Shown piece by piece: positions 1 to 8,067 of a stretch of DNA of 41,420 nucleotides (position 1 is its first letter; every line of letters starts with the position of its first letter). Under the pieces are notes generated by a model. The model made no database searches and had not been told where the DNA came from. It saw nothing but the letters and a program-made list of their open reading frames with translations. Both the position numbers and the translations under genes were made by a program. Source of the DNA: Paenibacillus sp. Soil787 (GTDB lineage: Bacteria; Bacillota; Bacilli; Paenibacillales; NBRC-103111); contig NZ_LMSP01000029.1 in the NCBI RefSeq assembly GCF_001429545.1, forward strand, positions 1 through 41,420, written 5' to 3'.

Positions 1-561
1 GACAGGCTCACTTTGGTGATGCCGAAATAAGGAACTCCGTGCTAGGAGTTGCAGGTTTCGTTCATATCAGCGCACTCACGTTCCGCTTACCGGCCCTGTA
101 ACGGCATAATCACAGAAATAGAGGCTCCTCGTTCCCCGTCAACCTAGATCAGCAGCTTATATCCACTATATTCGCGAACAAAGATACCTTATTTTGGAGT
201 AATTATGCCTTTTTAGAGGAGGTAGAGCTACTTTTGGTTAGAATTGCTGCATTTTTTGTAGAATCAACATTCTTGGTCGCATGATGTTGTATAAAATGCA
301 ACAATTCTGCCAAGAATCCACCTCATATCCCTTCGATGTTGCATAATGTACAACATTGGTAATCACGATAGCTCAAAAGATGACCCCTGGCGAAAACCAT
401 CTTGTAGAACAAAAGAGGGGAGGGTAGAAAGGCACTTTGCGGTGGGCCGCCTTTGAAATCGTGTTATAACCGCTAAATAAATGTAAAGTAGCACGATTTC
501 AAAAAACGGTTGGAACCCCACATCCCTCTCTCCCCTTGCTCAAAAAGTATGGGTTAAAACG
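1..561. other. Gene-free left margin with palindromic repeats
   Basis: I see no convincing coding region here. The stretch holds two dyads of the form GATGTTG-N9-CAACATT (283-305 and 335-357, listed separately). It also holds a 12-base inverted repeat, TTTGAAATCGTG (452-463) with CACGATTTCAAA (492-503). A GC-rich hairpin-like segment lies around 429-454. None has a clear T-run on the plus strand, so they are not obvious terminators. Confidence 0.5.
283..357. repeat. Two TGTTGCA-type palindromic intergenic repeats
   Basis: GATGTTG at 283 pairs with GCAACAAT ending at 305, and GATGTTG at 335 pairs with CAACATT ending at 357. The two dyads are about 52 bases apart start to start and share the same stem sequence. 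A degenerate third half (ATCAACATT, 262-271) precedes them. They look like members of a short palindromic intergenic repeat family, or a tandem operator. The function is unknown. Confidence 0.5.
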
Positions 562-597
562 AAAAAAGACCGTCAGGATGATCTGACGGTTTTTCTT
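562..597. terminator. Bidirectional hairpin terminator
   Basis: The stem ACCGTCAG (569-576) / CTGACGGT (583-590) is flanked by an A-run on the left and TTTTTCTT on the right. It therefore works as an intrinsic terminator for the minus-strand nucleotidase gene ending at 596 and could also stop plus-strand transcription. Confidence 0.8.
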
Positions 598-1177
598 AAT
601 CCAATATGATTTCATCTAATGTTTTCTCAAACGATGCACTCATATGCTCGAGGAAATAGTCAACTTCAGGCATGTTCATTTTCTGTAAGCTTTCCAGAAT
701 TTGCTGCTTCGCAACGACGAATTCACGGTTGCCAGTGGAGAGTTCGGTTAAGCATTTGATGTACGCTTCGAGCAAGTCAGCGGCTTTCACCCAGCGGTAG
801 AGCTCAGGGTCAGGATCTTGAATTAAATTGCGGTAGATGCCGCTGATTTCTGGTGGAATGGTTTGAATAAGCCGTTCGACGGCGACATCTTCGATTTCAC
901 GGAAGTTCCGCAGTATTTGCTCATTGTTATGCTTCACAGGCTGGGGGATATCCCCCGTTAGTACTTCAGAAGCGTCATGGAACAATGCAATGGATACTAC
1001 GCGATCCGTTGGCACGTTGCGTCCGTATACTTCGTTGGCAATCGTGCATAACATATGGGCAATCGTCGAGACATAGAAAGAATGCTCAGCTACGTTTTCT
1101 CTGCGTGTGTTCCACATGAGACTCCAGCGATCAATATATTTAAGTCGATATAAGTAAGCGAAAAAGTGATGATTCAT
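596..1177 (-). CDS. yfbR: YfbR-like HD-domain 5'-deoxynucleotidase
   Basis: A 193-residue cytoplasmic HD-superfamily phosphohydrolase. It closely resembles E. coli YfbR, which removes the 5'-phosphate from deoxynucleoside monophosphates in nucleotide salvage. Visible features are the N-terminal HFFAYLYRLKYIDRW segment (Arg17-Trp18 equivalent to the YfbR substrate-selecting pair), AEHS with His32, FHDASEVLTGD with His67-Asp68, and Asp134 in VKAADLLEAY. Together these form the H...HD...D metal site. The length matches the family (about 200). The gene stands alone, with its own terminator downstream at 562-597 and a polysaccharide deacetylase upstream on the same strand (48-base gap). The family assignment is strong; the exact substrate range in this organism is inferred. 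Confidence 0.9.
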   Translation of the reverse strand: MNHHFFAYLYRLKYIDRWSLMWNTRRENVAEHSFYVSTIAHMLCTIANEVYGRNVPTDRVVSIALFHDASEVLTGDIPQPVKHNNEQILRNFREIEDVAVERLIQTIPPEISGIYRNLIQDPDPELYRWVKAADLLEAYIKCLTELSTGNREFVVAKQQILESLQKMNMPEVDYFLEHMSASFEKTLDEIILD

Positions 1178-1225
1178 CGGGTTAACTCCTCTTTGTTCTA
1201 ATCTGTATCATGTAAAAAAAAGGGC

Positions 1226-2362
1226 TTATTTGACGCTCGGCGCTACCCTTACAGCCACCTTCCCGGTGGCCGGGGTGTAGACGAGCGGTTGACCGATCAG
1301 CGCGCCAAGATCATCAAGCGCGATCGTAACCAGCCCGTGCTCGCGCAGCACGGGCTGCCGCAGCGTGACGCGCGCATTCCCGCGCGTCGCTTTAGCAGCA
1401 TTCACCTGCAAGGTGAATGCCTCTTGCCCTAGGCGGAGTTGAAGCGCTCCGCCTTCCGCTACAGCGCTGCCGCCGAGCTGCGCTGCGGCAGCAGCCGCGT
1501 CCACGCGCAGCGGGGCGCTGCCCGGCTGCGCCAAGACCCGGCGCTGGATCGATCGGTGCAGCAACTCCGGCGTAATGCCGGGGCTGCCCGCGTTGATCCG
1601 CGGGATCAACAGGCGATCGGCGCTTCGCGTCGCCATCTCCGGCGAAATCGTGAAGGCGTAGCGGATGCCCGCCTTCGCAACCTGCTCTGTCGCCGCCGGC
1701 GACGTGATGCCGAATGGGTACGCCATCGCGTCGAGCGGCGCATCCGTTAAGCCTGCGAGCTTGCCGATGCAAGCTTGCGTATCTTTGTAAATGCGCTGCT
1801 TATAGGCATCATCGCTCTCCGCATCCAATCTTCCTACCAGCGCTGCTTCATTACTTGGAAGCTTGTGGTGAAGATTGTTGGTATGGCAGCCAATATCGAT
1901 GAAGTTCGTGGCATGCGTCATTTCACTGATTTGCTCCTTCGACATGGAAGGAATGTAAGATCCAAGCGGATTCGTTAAGTCATTGGTAATCACGAAGTTC
2001 ACAGCGGGAATTCGCAAGCTTTTCAAAATCGGATAGGCCGCTGTGTAAAAGCTTTGATAGCCATCATCGAACGTAACAAGCACGGCATTGGAGGGAACGG
2101 TAGCGCCCTCCATGAACTGTTTGAATTCTTCTAAGGAAATGAAATGATAGCCTTTGCTAAGAAGCAATTGAAGCTGATTTTGAAAAAGCGAGCTTGTAAT
2201 CGTGCTAGAACTGGTGTCCTTTTCATGCACATGATGATACATAAGAACAGCAACCTGGTCCTGGTAGTAAATATCCCCGGAGCGCTTAGCCTGCAGCGGT
2301 GTAAGCAAAAGGGTGAGCCCAATCAGGCTAACTAGAATCGAAATAGCGATTCTTTTGTACAT
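1226..2362 (-). CDS. Exported polysaccharide deacetylase (NodB fold)
   Basis: Metal-dependent de-N-acetylase family (CE4). It probably removes acetyl groups from peptidoglycan or another N-acetylated glycan outside the membrane. I chose the ATG at 2362 (378 residues) because AAGGAGAT lies 8 bases upstream; the longer reading from 2410 has no ribosome binding site. It opens with MYKR and a hydrophobic segment (residues about 4-22), a signal anchor or signal peptide. NodB motifs visible are TFDDG (metal and base aspartates) and the H-x-x-x-x-H pair in CHTNNLHH. The last about 110 residues are Ala-rich and very GC-rich and end in a small domain resembling copper-amine-oxidase N-terminal-like (stalk) domains. 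That domain assignment is tentative. The base composition of 1226-1760 differs sharply from the rest of the gene. Confidence 0.85.
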   Translation of the reverse strand: MYKRIAISILVSLIGLTLLLTPLQAKRSGDIYYQDQVAVLMYHHVHEKDTSSSTITSSLFQNQLQLLLSKGYHFISLEEFKQFMEGATVPSNAVLVTFDDGYQSFYTAAYPILKSLRIPAVNFVITNDLTNPLGSYIPSMSKEQISEMTHATNFIDIGCHTNNLHHKLPSNEAALVGRLDAESDDAYKQRIYKDTQACIGKLAGLTDAPLDAMAYPFGITSPAATEQVAKAGIRYAFTISPEMATRSADRLLIPRINAGSPGITPELLHRSIQRRVLAQPGSAPLRVDAAAAAAQLGGSAVAEGGALQLRLGQEAFTLQVNAAKATRGNARVTLRQPVLREHGLVTIALDDLGALIGQPLVYTPATGKVAVRVAPSVK

Positions 2363-2421
2363 GTCAGCGAATCTCCTTGTTTTCCTCACAAGAACCGTCG
2401 AACTCTTCATGGGAGGTATGT

Positions 2422-2427
2422 TATAAT
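2422..2427 (+). promoter_or_regulatory. Probable -10 box for fumarase
   Basis: A perfect TATAAT sits 52 bases before the fumarase start codon, in the divergent gap between the deacetylase and fumarase genes. No good -35 hexamer is seen at 16-18 bases upstream. The assignment rests on the -10 alone. Confidence 0.4.
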
Positions 2428-2478
2428 AGTTTGTAATTATTATTATGTGTGTATTTGAGAGAGGAGCCAGACCTAGTC

Positions 2479-4029
2479 ATGCAGCATTTTTATCAAAGCG
2501 TCTACGATTTGATTGTCGAAACTTCCACAAACCTTCCCGGTGATGTGCGCCGTGCGGTACAAGCCGCTCAGGAAAATGAGGACAAAGGCACGCGTTCTGC
2601 GTTATCTCTATCTCGCATTGCGGATAACATCCATATGGCGGAATGCAATGTATCCCCAATTTGTCAGGATACGGGTATGCCAACGTTTATTATACACTGT
2701 CCGGTTGGGGCAAACCAAATTATCATGAAGAAGCAAATCTTAGAAGCGGTTGCTAATGCAACCAAAGCTAGTAAGCTGCGCACGAACTCCGTAGACTCCC
2801 TTACAGGTGCAAACAGCGGAGATAATCTTGGGCCTGGTACGCCGGTTGTTCATTTCGAGCAATGGGAACGTGACGATATCGAAGTAAAGTTGATTCTAAA
2901 AGGCGGCGGCTGCGAAAACAAAAATATTCAATACAGCTTGCCTGCTGATCTTGAAGGTGTAGGCAAAGCGGGACGTGATCTTGACGGCATTCGCAAATGT
3001 GTGATGCATGCGGTTTACCAAGCGCAAGGTCAAGGATGCAGTGCCGGTTTCATCGGTGTAGGTATTGGAGGCGACCGTACAAGCGGGTATGAGCTGGCTA
3101 AGCACCAATTATTCCGTCATGTTGACGATGTCAATCCACACCCGGAGCTGCGCAAGGTGGAAGAGTACGTCATGGAGCATGCCAATACGCTTGGTATTGG
3201 AACAATGGGCTTCGGCGGTCAAGTGACACTGCTTGGCTGTAAAGTTGGCGTAATGAACCGATTGCCAGCAAGCTTCTTCGTTTCCGTTGCCTACAACTGT
3301 TGGGCATTCCGTCGTCAAGGCGTGGTCTTGAATGCGGAAACTGGCGAAATCAATGGCTGGTCATATCCAAGAGGGACAGAGGTTTCTTTCCAAGAGGCTT
3401 TCGAAGCTAGTAGCGAAGAAGCTAAGAATACGCCAAAAGAAGAGCGTCGTGAGATCGTATTAACAACGCCAATATCGGAAGAGCAAATCCGCAGTCTCAA
3501 AGTCGGTGATGTCGTTGTCATTAATGGTACAATGCACACTGGACGCGATGCGCTGCATAAATATTTGATGGATCATGATGCGCCGGTTGATTTGAATGGG
3601 GCTGCGATTTACCATTGCGGACCGGTGATGAGTAAGGATGAAGCTGGCGAATGGCACGTTAAAGCGGCGGGACCGACGACGAGCATTCGCGAGGAGCCTT
3701 ACCAAGGCGATATTATTAAGAAATTCGGCATTCGCGCAGTCATCGGTAAAGGCGGAATGGGACCGAAAACGCTAGCAGCTTTGAAAGAACACGGCGGTGT
3801 CTATTTGAACGCTATTGGTGGTGCTGCGCAATACTACGCACAGTGCTTTAAAAAGGTTGAAGGCGTTGACTACATGGAATTCGGAATTCCGGAAGCGATG
3901 TGGCACCTAGAAACAGAAGGATTCGCGGCTATCGTTACGATGGATTCACACGGCAACAGCCTGCATGCTGATGTAGAGAAGAATTCACTTGAGAAGCTGG
4001 CAGCTTTGAAAGAGCCTGTTTTCAAATAA
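2479..4029 (+). CDS. Class I fumarate hydratase (4Fe-4S, single-chain)
   Basis: Interconverts fumarate and malate in the TCA cycle, in the cytoplasm. The 516-residue protein has the N-terminal TtdA/FumA-alpha region followed by the beta-type Fe-S hydro-lyase region (from about residue 330). This is the fused architecture of FumA/FumB-type enzymes. Cysteines likely to ligate the iron-sulfur cluster are in VSPICQDTG, GGCENKN and QGQGCSAGFIGVGIGGDR. The C-terminal half carries GTMHTGRDALHK, and GPTTSIREEPY precedes IGKGGMG. I prefer ATG 2479, with GAGAGGAG upstream, over the GTG at 2449. Flanks are the deacetylase (divergent) and a PhoR-like kinase (downstream, same strand). Confidence 0.92.
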   Translation: MQHFYQSVYDLIVETSTNLPGDVRRAVQAAQENEDKGTRSALSLSRIADNIHMAECNVSPICQDTGMPTFIIHCPVGANQIIMKKQILEAVANATKASKLRTNSVDSLTGANSGDNLGPGTPVVHFEQWERDDIEVKLILKGGGCENKNIQYSLPADLEGVGKAGRDLDGIRKCVMHAVYQAQGQGCSAGFIGVGIGGDRTSGYELAKHQLFRHVDDVNPHPELRKVEEYVMEHANTLGIGTMGFGGQVTLLGCKVGVMNRLPASFFVSVAYNCWAFRRQGVVLNAETGEINGWSYPRGTEVSFQEAFEASSEEAKNTPKEERREIVLTTPISEEQIRSLKVGDVVVINGTMHTGRDALHKYLMDHDAPVDLNGAAIYHCGPVMSKDEAGEWHVKAAGPTTSIREEPYQGDIIKKFGIRAVIGKGGMGPKTLAALKEHGGVYLNAIGGAAQYYAQCFKKVEGVDYMEFGIPEAMWHLETEGFAAIVTMDSHGNSLHADVEKNSLEKLAALKEPVFK

Positions 4030-4088
4030 TGCTCTAAGCGGTACACTTAACCTTCATCTTTACAAAAAAAATACTGGATTAGGCACGG

Positions 4089-4131
4089 AAGAAAGGGTTA
4101 CTATGTAGAGTAGCTCTTTTCTTTTTTTTTT
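4089..4131 (+). terminator. Weak intrinsic terminator after fumarase
   Basis: An imperfect stem formed by GAAAGGGTTAC and GTAGCTCTTTTC is followed by a run of ten Ts. It lies 60 bases after the fumarase stop. The stem has mismatches, so this is a moderate call. Confidence 0.4.
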
Positions 4132-4174
4132 ACCCATGAAATGGACAGACTGAAACATCGGAGGCTAGTATCAG

Positions 4175-5971
4175 ATGACCAAATTCCGTGCCAAACTAAC
4201 TTTTATTATGATTTTATTGATTGGTTGTTCAATGCTGATTGCGGGCATTTTCATGGCAAAGGTGCTTGAGAATTCGCACATAAAGTCTTTACAGGACAAT
4301 ATGGAACGCGAGCTCCATGTCATTACGGCAACGGGTGATTGGAACCGAAAAGGTACCGATACGGAGTTGATTGCTTACTATTCTGAACAAGCCAAACGAC
4401 TTAAAGAAGCAACGAATGAAAGATTGACGTATGTTCGAGCGGACGGAAAAGTACTAGGTGACTCCGATCAAAGACCCGAACAAATGGACAATCACTTGAA
4501 ACGACCGGAGATTGCTTCGGCTGCAGCGAATGGAATTGGGTACATTACGCGTTACAGTGATACGTTGAAGGAAAATATGCTGTATGCCGCTATTCCAGTG
4601 AAGAATGAAGCGCGGGAGACAACAGGGTTTTTACGTATTTCCATGAGCTTGGAACAGGTAGGGGACTCGATCCGCAGCTTATGGTATTTCTTGATTTCTG
4701 GGTTGATTATTTTGTTCCTGATCGCAGGTATTGTTAGTTACCGAATTGCGAAGGGGATTACTCACCCCATTGAAAAGATGACGAAAGTAGCCCAGCAAAT
4801 TACGAATATGAACTACCAATCTCGTGTTCCGGCTTACAATAATGATGAGGTTGGACAACTGGGGCAGGCGATTAATCGCATGTCCGAAAGTTTGCAGCAG
4901 CAAATGGCACGAATTCAGGAAAATGAACGCAGGCTTCAAGGCGTTATGGAAAATATGATGAGCGGAATCATGATGATTGACCGTGATGAGCGGATTATGC
5001 TTTTAAATCCTTCTGCTGAATACATTTTAGGTTTCTCCTCACAGGAACTGCTAGGGAAGAAATATAATGAAGCCAAACAGCAATATGAGTTTACAAAGTT
5101 GATACAAGAATGCATAGAGTCACAAGATCCGATTCGCGATGAGATGGTTTTCTATTATCCGGAAGAGCGAATTCTCGATATTCATTTGAGTCCGATTGCC
5201 CATGAAGATGAGGAATGGTCAGGTGTTTTGATCGTTATTCACGACATCACAGCGGTGCGTAGACTTGAGCGGATGCGCAGTGAATTCGTCGCGAATGTAT
5301 CGCATGAATTAAAGACGCCAATTGCCGCTGTTAAAGGCTTCGCCGAAACTCTGCTGGCTGGTGCGCTTAATGATAAAGAAACGGCAGTGTCGTTCTTACA
5401 AATCATTTTTGATGAGAGTGAGCGGTTGAATCGATTGATTGGGGATATTCTGGAGTTATCCAAAATTGAATCGAAGCGGATTCCGATGAATTTTTCGCCA
5501 ATCTACTTGCCTGAATTTCTAGAGAGATCGTTAAGTGTGTTACGAAAAGAAGCGGAGAAGAAGCATATCGAACTAAGTATACTGGTCGATGACGATATTT
5601 ATATCGAGGCGGATGAAGATCGATTACGGCAAATTATCATCAATCTGCTTTCCAATGGTATTGCTTACACACATGATGGCGGCAAGGTAAAAGTGCGTGT
5701 AGAACCGCTTGATATGAATGCTGATGGAGATTATGAACGGCTGCGGTTAATAGTTTCGGATACGGGGATGGGCATACCTAAGAAGGATTTACCTCGCATT
5801 TTCGAGAGATTCTATCGTGTTGATAAAGCGCGCTCCAGAAGCTCGGGCGGAACGGGATTAGGATTATCGATTGTGAAGCATTTAGTTGAGCTGCATAAAG
5901 GAACGATTCGGGTCGATAGTGAGGTTGGCGTCGGTACGAGGTTCACGATTGAATTGCCTGTTATACACTAA
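4175..5971 (+). CDS. phoR: PhoR-like sensor histidine kinase
   Basis: A 598-residue membrane histidine kinase. The order is TM1 (about 8-28), an extracytoplasmic sensor region (29-168), TM2 (169-190), HAMP (191-243), PAS (about 252-360), HisKA with phospho-acceptor His377 in VANVSHELKTP, and HATPase with INLLSNGIAYT, DTGMGIP and GGTGLGLSIV. The sequence around the H-box (KGFAETLLAGAL) and the HAMP-PAS layout match PhoR of Bacillus. It probably senses phosphate starvation and phosphorylates the regulator encoded 97 bases downstream. Unlike B. subtilis (phoP then phoR), the kinase gene comes first here. The PhoR name is inferred from sequence plus the Pho boxes before the neighbour; a WalK/ResE-type sensor is the alternative. 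Confidence 0.8.
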   Translation: MTKFRAKLTFIMILLIGCSMLIAGIFMAKVLENSHIKSLQDNMERELHVITATGDWNRKGTDTELIAYYSEQAKRLKEATNERLTYVRADGKVLGDSDQRPEQMDNHLKRPEIASAAANGIGYITRYSDTLKENMLYAAIPVKNEARETTGFLRISMSLEQVGDSIRSLWYFLISGLIILFLIAGIVSYRIAKGITHPIEKMTKVAQQITNMNYQSRVPAYNNDEVGQLGQAINRMSESLQQQMARIQENERRLQGVMENMMSGIMMIDRDERIMLLNPSAEYILGFSSQELLGKKYNEAKQQYEFTKLIQECIESQDPIRDEMVFYYPEERILDIHLSPIAHEDEEWSGVLIVIHDITAVRRLERMRSEFVANVSHELKTPIAAVKGFAETLLAGALNDKETAVSFLQIIFDESERLNRLIGDILELSKIESKRIPMNFSPIYLPEFLERSLSVLRKEAEKKHIELSILVDDDIYIEADEDRLRQIIINLLSNGIAYTHDGGKVKVRVEPLDMNADGDYERLRLIVSDTGMGIPKKDLPRIFERFYRVDKARSRSSGGTGLGLSIVKHLVELHKGTIRVDSEVGVGTRFTIELPVIH

Positions 5972-6054
5972 TTTACACAGCGATGATGAAACATTTACAT
6001 TGTTTTTACAATCATGTGGTAAAATGAGGTTGTGCAATGTAAATATACTGTAAA
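5961..6054. promoter_or_regulatory. Pho-box array before the response regulator gene
   Basis: TTTACA occurs on the plus strand at 5972, 5994 and 6005, so the starts differ by 22 and 11 bases. TTATAC at 5961 fills a further 11-base slot. On the minus strand TTTACA occurs at 6049-6054 and 6038-6043, again 11 bases apart. Direct repeats of TT(A/C/T)ACA with 5-base spacers are the known PhoP-binding pattern in Bacillus. A TAAAAT -10-like box lies at 6020-6025, about 10 bases after the plus-strand array, as in PhoP-activated promoters. This suggests autoregulation of phoP. Confidence 0.7.
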
Positions 6055-6067
6055 CGCGGGGGATCCC

Positions 6068-6784
6068 ATGGCACAAAAAATACTAGTTATTGAAGACGAG
6101 CCAACTTTAGCTCGATTGCTATCGTACAACCTATCTCAGGACGGGTACGATACGAAGGTTATCGATCATGGCGGCGATGGGCTTCAAGAGGCGTTGCAGC
6201 AGACTTACGACTTAATTATTCTTGATATTATGCTGCCTGGGCTGAATGGATTCGAGGTACTTGCGAAGCTAAGGCAGAAAGGAAACAGCACACCTGTTAT
6301 TATTTTAACGGCACGTAATGCCGAGGATGAAGTGGTGCAAGGTCTTAAGCACGGTGCCGATGATTATATAACGAAGCCCTTTGGGGTGGCGGAATTGCTT
6401 GCCCGTGTCTCTGCCGTTCTGCGAAGAACGCAATCGGAGGACATGGCAGCGGACAAACTTAAGAGCAATGAGAAAGTGATTCAGGCGGGTGAATTGTTCA
6501 TTTATCCGGAGAAGTATGAAGTCGTTCTGAATGGGGATTCCATTCCGTTAAGACCGAAGGAGTTTGAGGTCCTGCTTTATCTCGTGCAGCGCCCAGGCGT
6601 TGTCGTAACCAGAGACGATCTTATGAATATCGTTTGGGGATTCGATTATATTGGCGGCCAGAGAACGGTAGATGTTCATGTGAGCTCGCTTCGTAAGAAG
6701 CTGGAAATGAATCAACAGTCGGTACAAATCGATTCAATCCGTGGCGTTGGATATAAGCTAGTAGCGAGTATGGTCAAAAAATAA
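6068..6784 (+). CDS. phoP: PhoP-like OmpR-family response regulator
   Basis: A 238-residue DNA-binding regulator. The receiver domain is residues 1-120, with acidic E9-D10, phospho-acceptor Asp53 in LIILDIMLPG and the conserved Lys in DDYITKPFG. The OmpR/PhoB winged helix is residues about 140-236, with RPKEFEVLLYL and VDVHVSSLRKKL. The ATG at 6068 is preferred over an upstream GTG (6032), which would add an unrelated leader read through the Pho boxes; the ribosome site (GGGGGA) is modest. It follows the PhoR-like kinase and carries its own Pho-box promoter. It likely controls phosphate-starvation genes and itself. Confidence 0.85.
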   Translation: MAQKILVIEDEPTLARLLSYNLSQDGYDTKVIDHGGDGLQEALQQTYDLIILDIMLPGLNGFEVLAKLRQKGNSTPVIILTARNAEDEVVQGLKHGADDYITKPFGVAELLARVSAVLRRTQSEDMAADKLKSNEKVIQAGELFIYPEKYEVVLNGDSIPLRPKEFEVLLYLVQRPGVVVTRDDLMNIVWGFDYIGGQRTVDVHVSSLRKKLEMNQQSVQIDSIRGVGYKLVASMVKK

Positions 6785-6826
6785 TGAGCCTTGGGTGCTG
6801 GTTAACAGCGGCCCAGGCTCATTTTT
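6784..6826. terminator. Hairpin terminator between convergent genes
   Basis: ATGAGCC (6784-6790) pairs with GGCTCAT (6816-6822), extended by an internal GGG/CCC, and is followed by TTTTT. It terminates phoP. It overlaps the last codons of the convergent MerR-methyltransferase gene. Confidence 0.8.
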
Positions 6827-7919
6827 GTGCGTAAACAACGTAAATGCTGTTCCTGAGTGGCTCTGATTTAACTTGGTTTGTATGAGAGAGTAACCATTCT
6901 GTTATATGGGTAAGCGTCATGTAGAGATCGACCTGCTCATGCATCATAGGCAGCTTAGTCGCCTTAGACGAAATGAGGTTGGCTAGAAATGCATCTGCCT
7001 CATCTCGATCTTGCATCATATAATCGGCTAAGCATATGACTCCGCCAGGCTTCAATACCCGCAGCATTTCACCCCAGGCGAGCTCCCTTTGTGCTTCGGT
7101 CAGATGATGAAGGGCAAACGAACTGACCACATAATTAAATGTGCCATCCATGAACGGAATGGCCAGTACATTACCAAGCTTGAGCTCGATGTCCGCATAT
7201 TTGGCTGCACAAAGCTTGAGCATTTGCTTGGATTGGTCGATTGCGGACATGGTGAGACCGATTTGCTGCAGCTTGCCGGCCAAGTTACCGGTGCCTGTTC
7301 CTACATCAAGCCCCTTAAGGCCATGAGCAGGGGAGATTAGCTGGGCGATTTTGTCTAAAGCTGCCTCATAGCTTGTATATATGGGAGGGCTGTTCATTTC
7401 GATGTCGTTCAGCGAGCCGTTTTCTGTGATATCTACAAAAGAAGAAGCAGGCTGCAGCAGCTCATCAAACTGTAGGGCCTTTCGATCGAAATCCCAATGG
7501 TCGCGCCAGCTTCCCCTTAGGTCACGCAGCTCCTTGCTTTGCTGGGCTAGCTCGTAAAGCAGTTCAGTCGGCAGTTTGCTGCTTCCTTGAGCGGCTTGGA
7601 TCATCTGATCCATTGTTCCGATGATTTGTTTTATTTCGGTCCACTGTTGAAACAGCATCGAACGCTGCATCTGCAGGGCGCTGAGCACTTCCTCTTGTTG
7701 ATTTAAATCGGTTTGGGCTAAGGTCAGACGAATATCTTCAAGTTTCATTCCGACTTCCCGAAGAGAGATGATGGTTTGTAATCTCCACGCATCTTGTTCT
7801 GTATAGGTTCGATAGCCATTCTCTTTCTGTTTTGCAGGCATTAACAGCCCTTTCTGCTCGTAGAAGCGAATGGCTCTGGGCGTGATGCCAAGCTTGCGGG
7901 AAATTTCGTTAATAAGCAT
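6819..7919 (-). CDS. MerR regulator fused to SAM-dependent methyltransferase
   Basis: A 366-residue fusion. Residues 1-70 are a MerR-type winged helix (LGITPRAIRFYEQKGLL, NGYRTYTEQD). Residues about 72-120 are a helical, probably coiled-coil dimerisation segment. Residues about 160-290 are a class I methyltransferase with motif I GLDVGTGTGN (203-212), a motif II-like acidic AIDQS, and the VVSSFALHHL and VLKPGGVICLADY segments of UbiE/Methyltransf_11 proteins. The ATG at 7919 is chosen because GGAGG lies 7 bases upstream. MerR proteins usually sense metals, oxidants or drugs through a C-terminal effector domain; here an enzyme occupies that place. The substrate cannot be told from sequence. 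It is divergent from the oxidoreductase gene. Confidence 0.8.
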   Translation of the reverse strand: MLINEISRKLGITPRAIRFYEQKGLLMPAKQKENGYRTYTEQDAWRLQTIISLREVGMKLEDIRLTLAQTDLNQQEEVLSALQMQRSMLFQQWTEIKQIIGTMDQMIQAAQGSSKLPTELLYELAQQSKELRDLRGSWRDHWDFDRKALQFDELLQPASSFVDITENGSLNDIEMNSPPIYTSYEAALDKIAQLISPAHGLKGLDVGTGTGNLAGKLQQIGLTMSAIDQSKQMLKLCAAKYADIELKLGNVLAIPFMDGTFNYVVSSFALHHLTEAQRELAWGEMLRVLKPGGVICLADYMMQDRDEADAFLANLISSKATKLPMMHEQVDLYMTLTHITEWLLSHTNQVKSEPLRNSIYVVYAQK

Positions 7920-7979
7920 GTAGGGTCCTCCATCATGGCACAATTGCATACAATTTTCGCCAGATCAGAAATTTTATTT

Positions 7980-8009
7980 TTGTAGGTTTTTGTTATACTC
8001 TTATATAGT
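7980..8009 (+). promoter_or_regulatory. Possible promoter for the oxidoreductase
   Basis: TTGTAG (7980) and TATATA (8002) are 16 bases apart in the divergent gap. Both hexamers are imperfect, so this is a weak call made mainly because the location fits. Confidence 0.3.
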
Positions 8010-8067
8010 ACTAGCTATGAGCAATTGTGAGAAGCCTATCGGTTATACATATTTAAGGAGGATTATC

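Noticed and set aside
1392..1772. Overlapping frames on both strands in the GC-rich tail of the deacetylase
   Set aside because: They are open only because of high GC; the deacetylase frame continues from the recognised NodB domain.
5972..6010. TTTACA repeats as chance occurrences in AT-rich DNA
   Set aside because: I rejected the chance explanation: five exact hexamers on an 11-base grid directly before a PhoP-like gene are unlikely by chance, so they were kept as Pho boxes.
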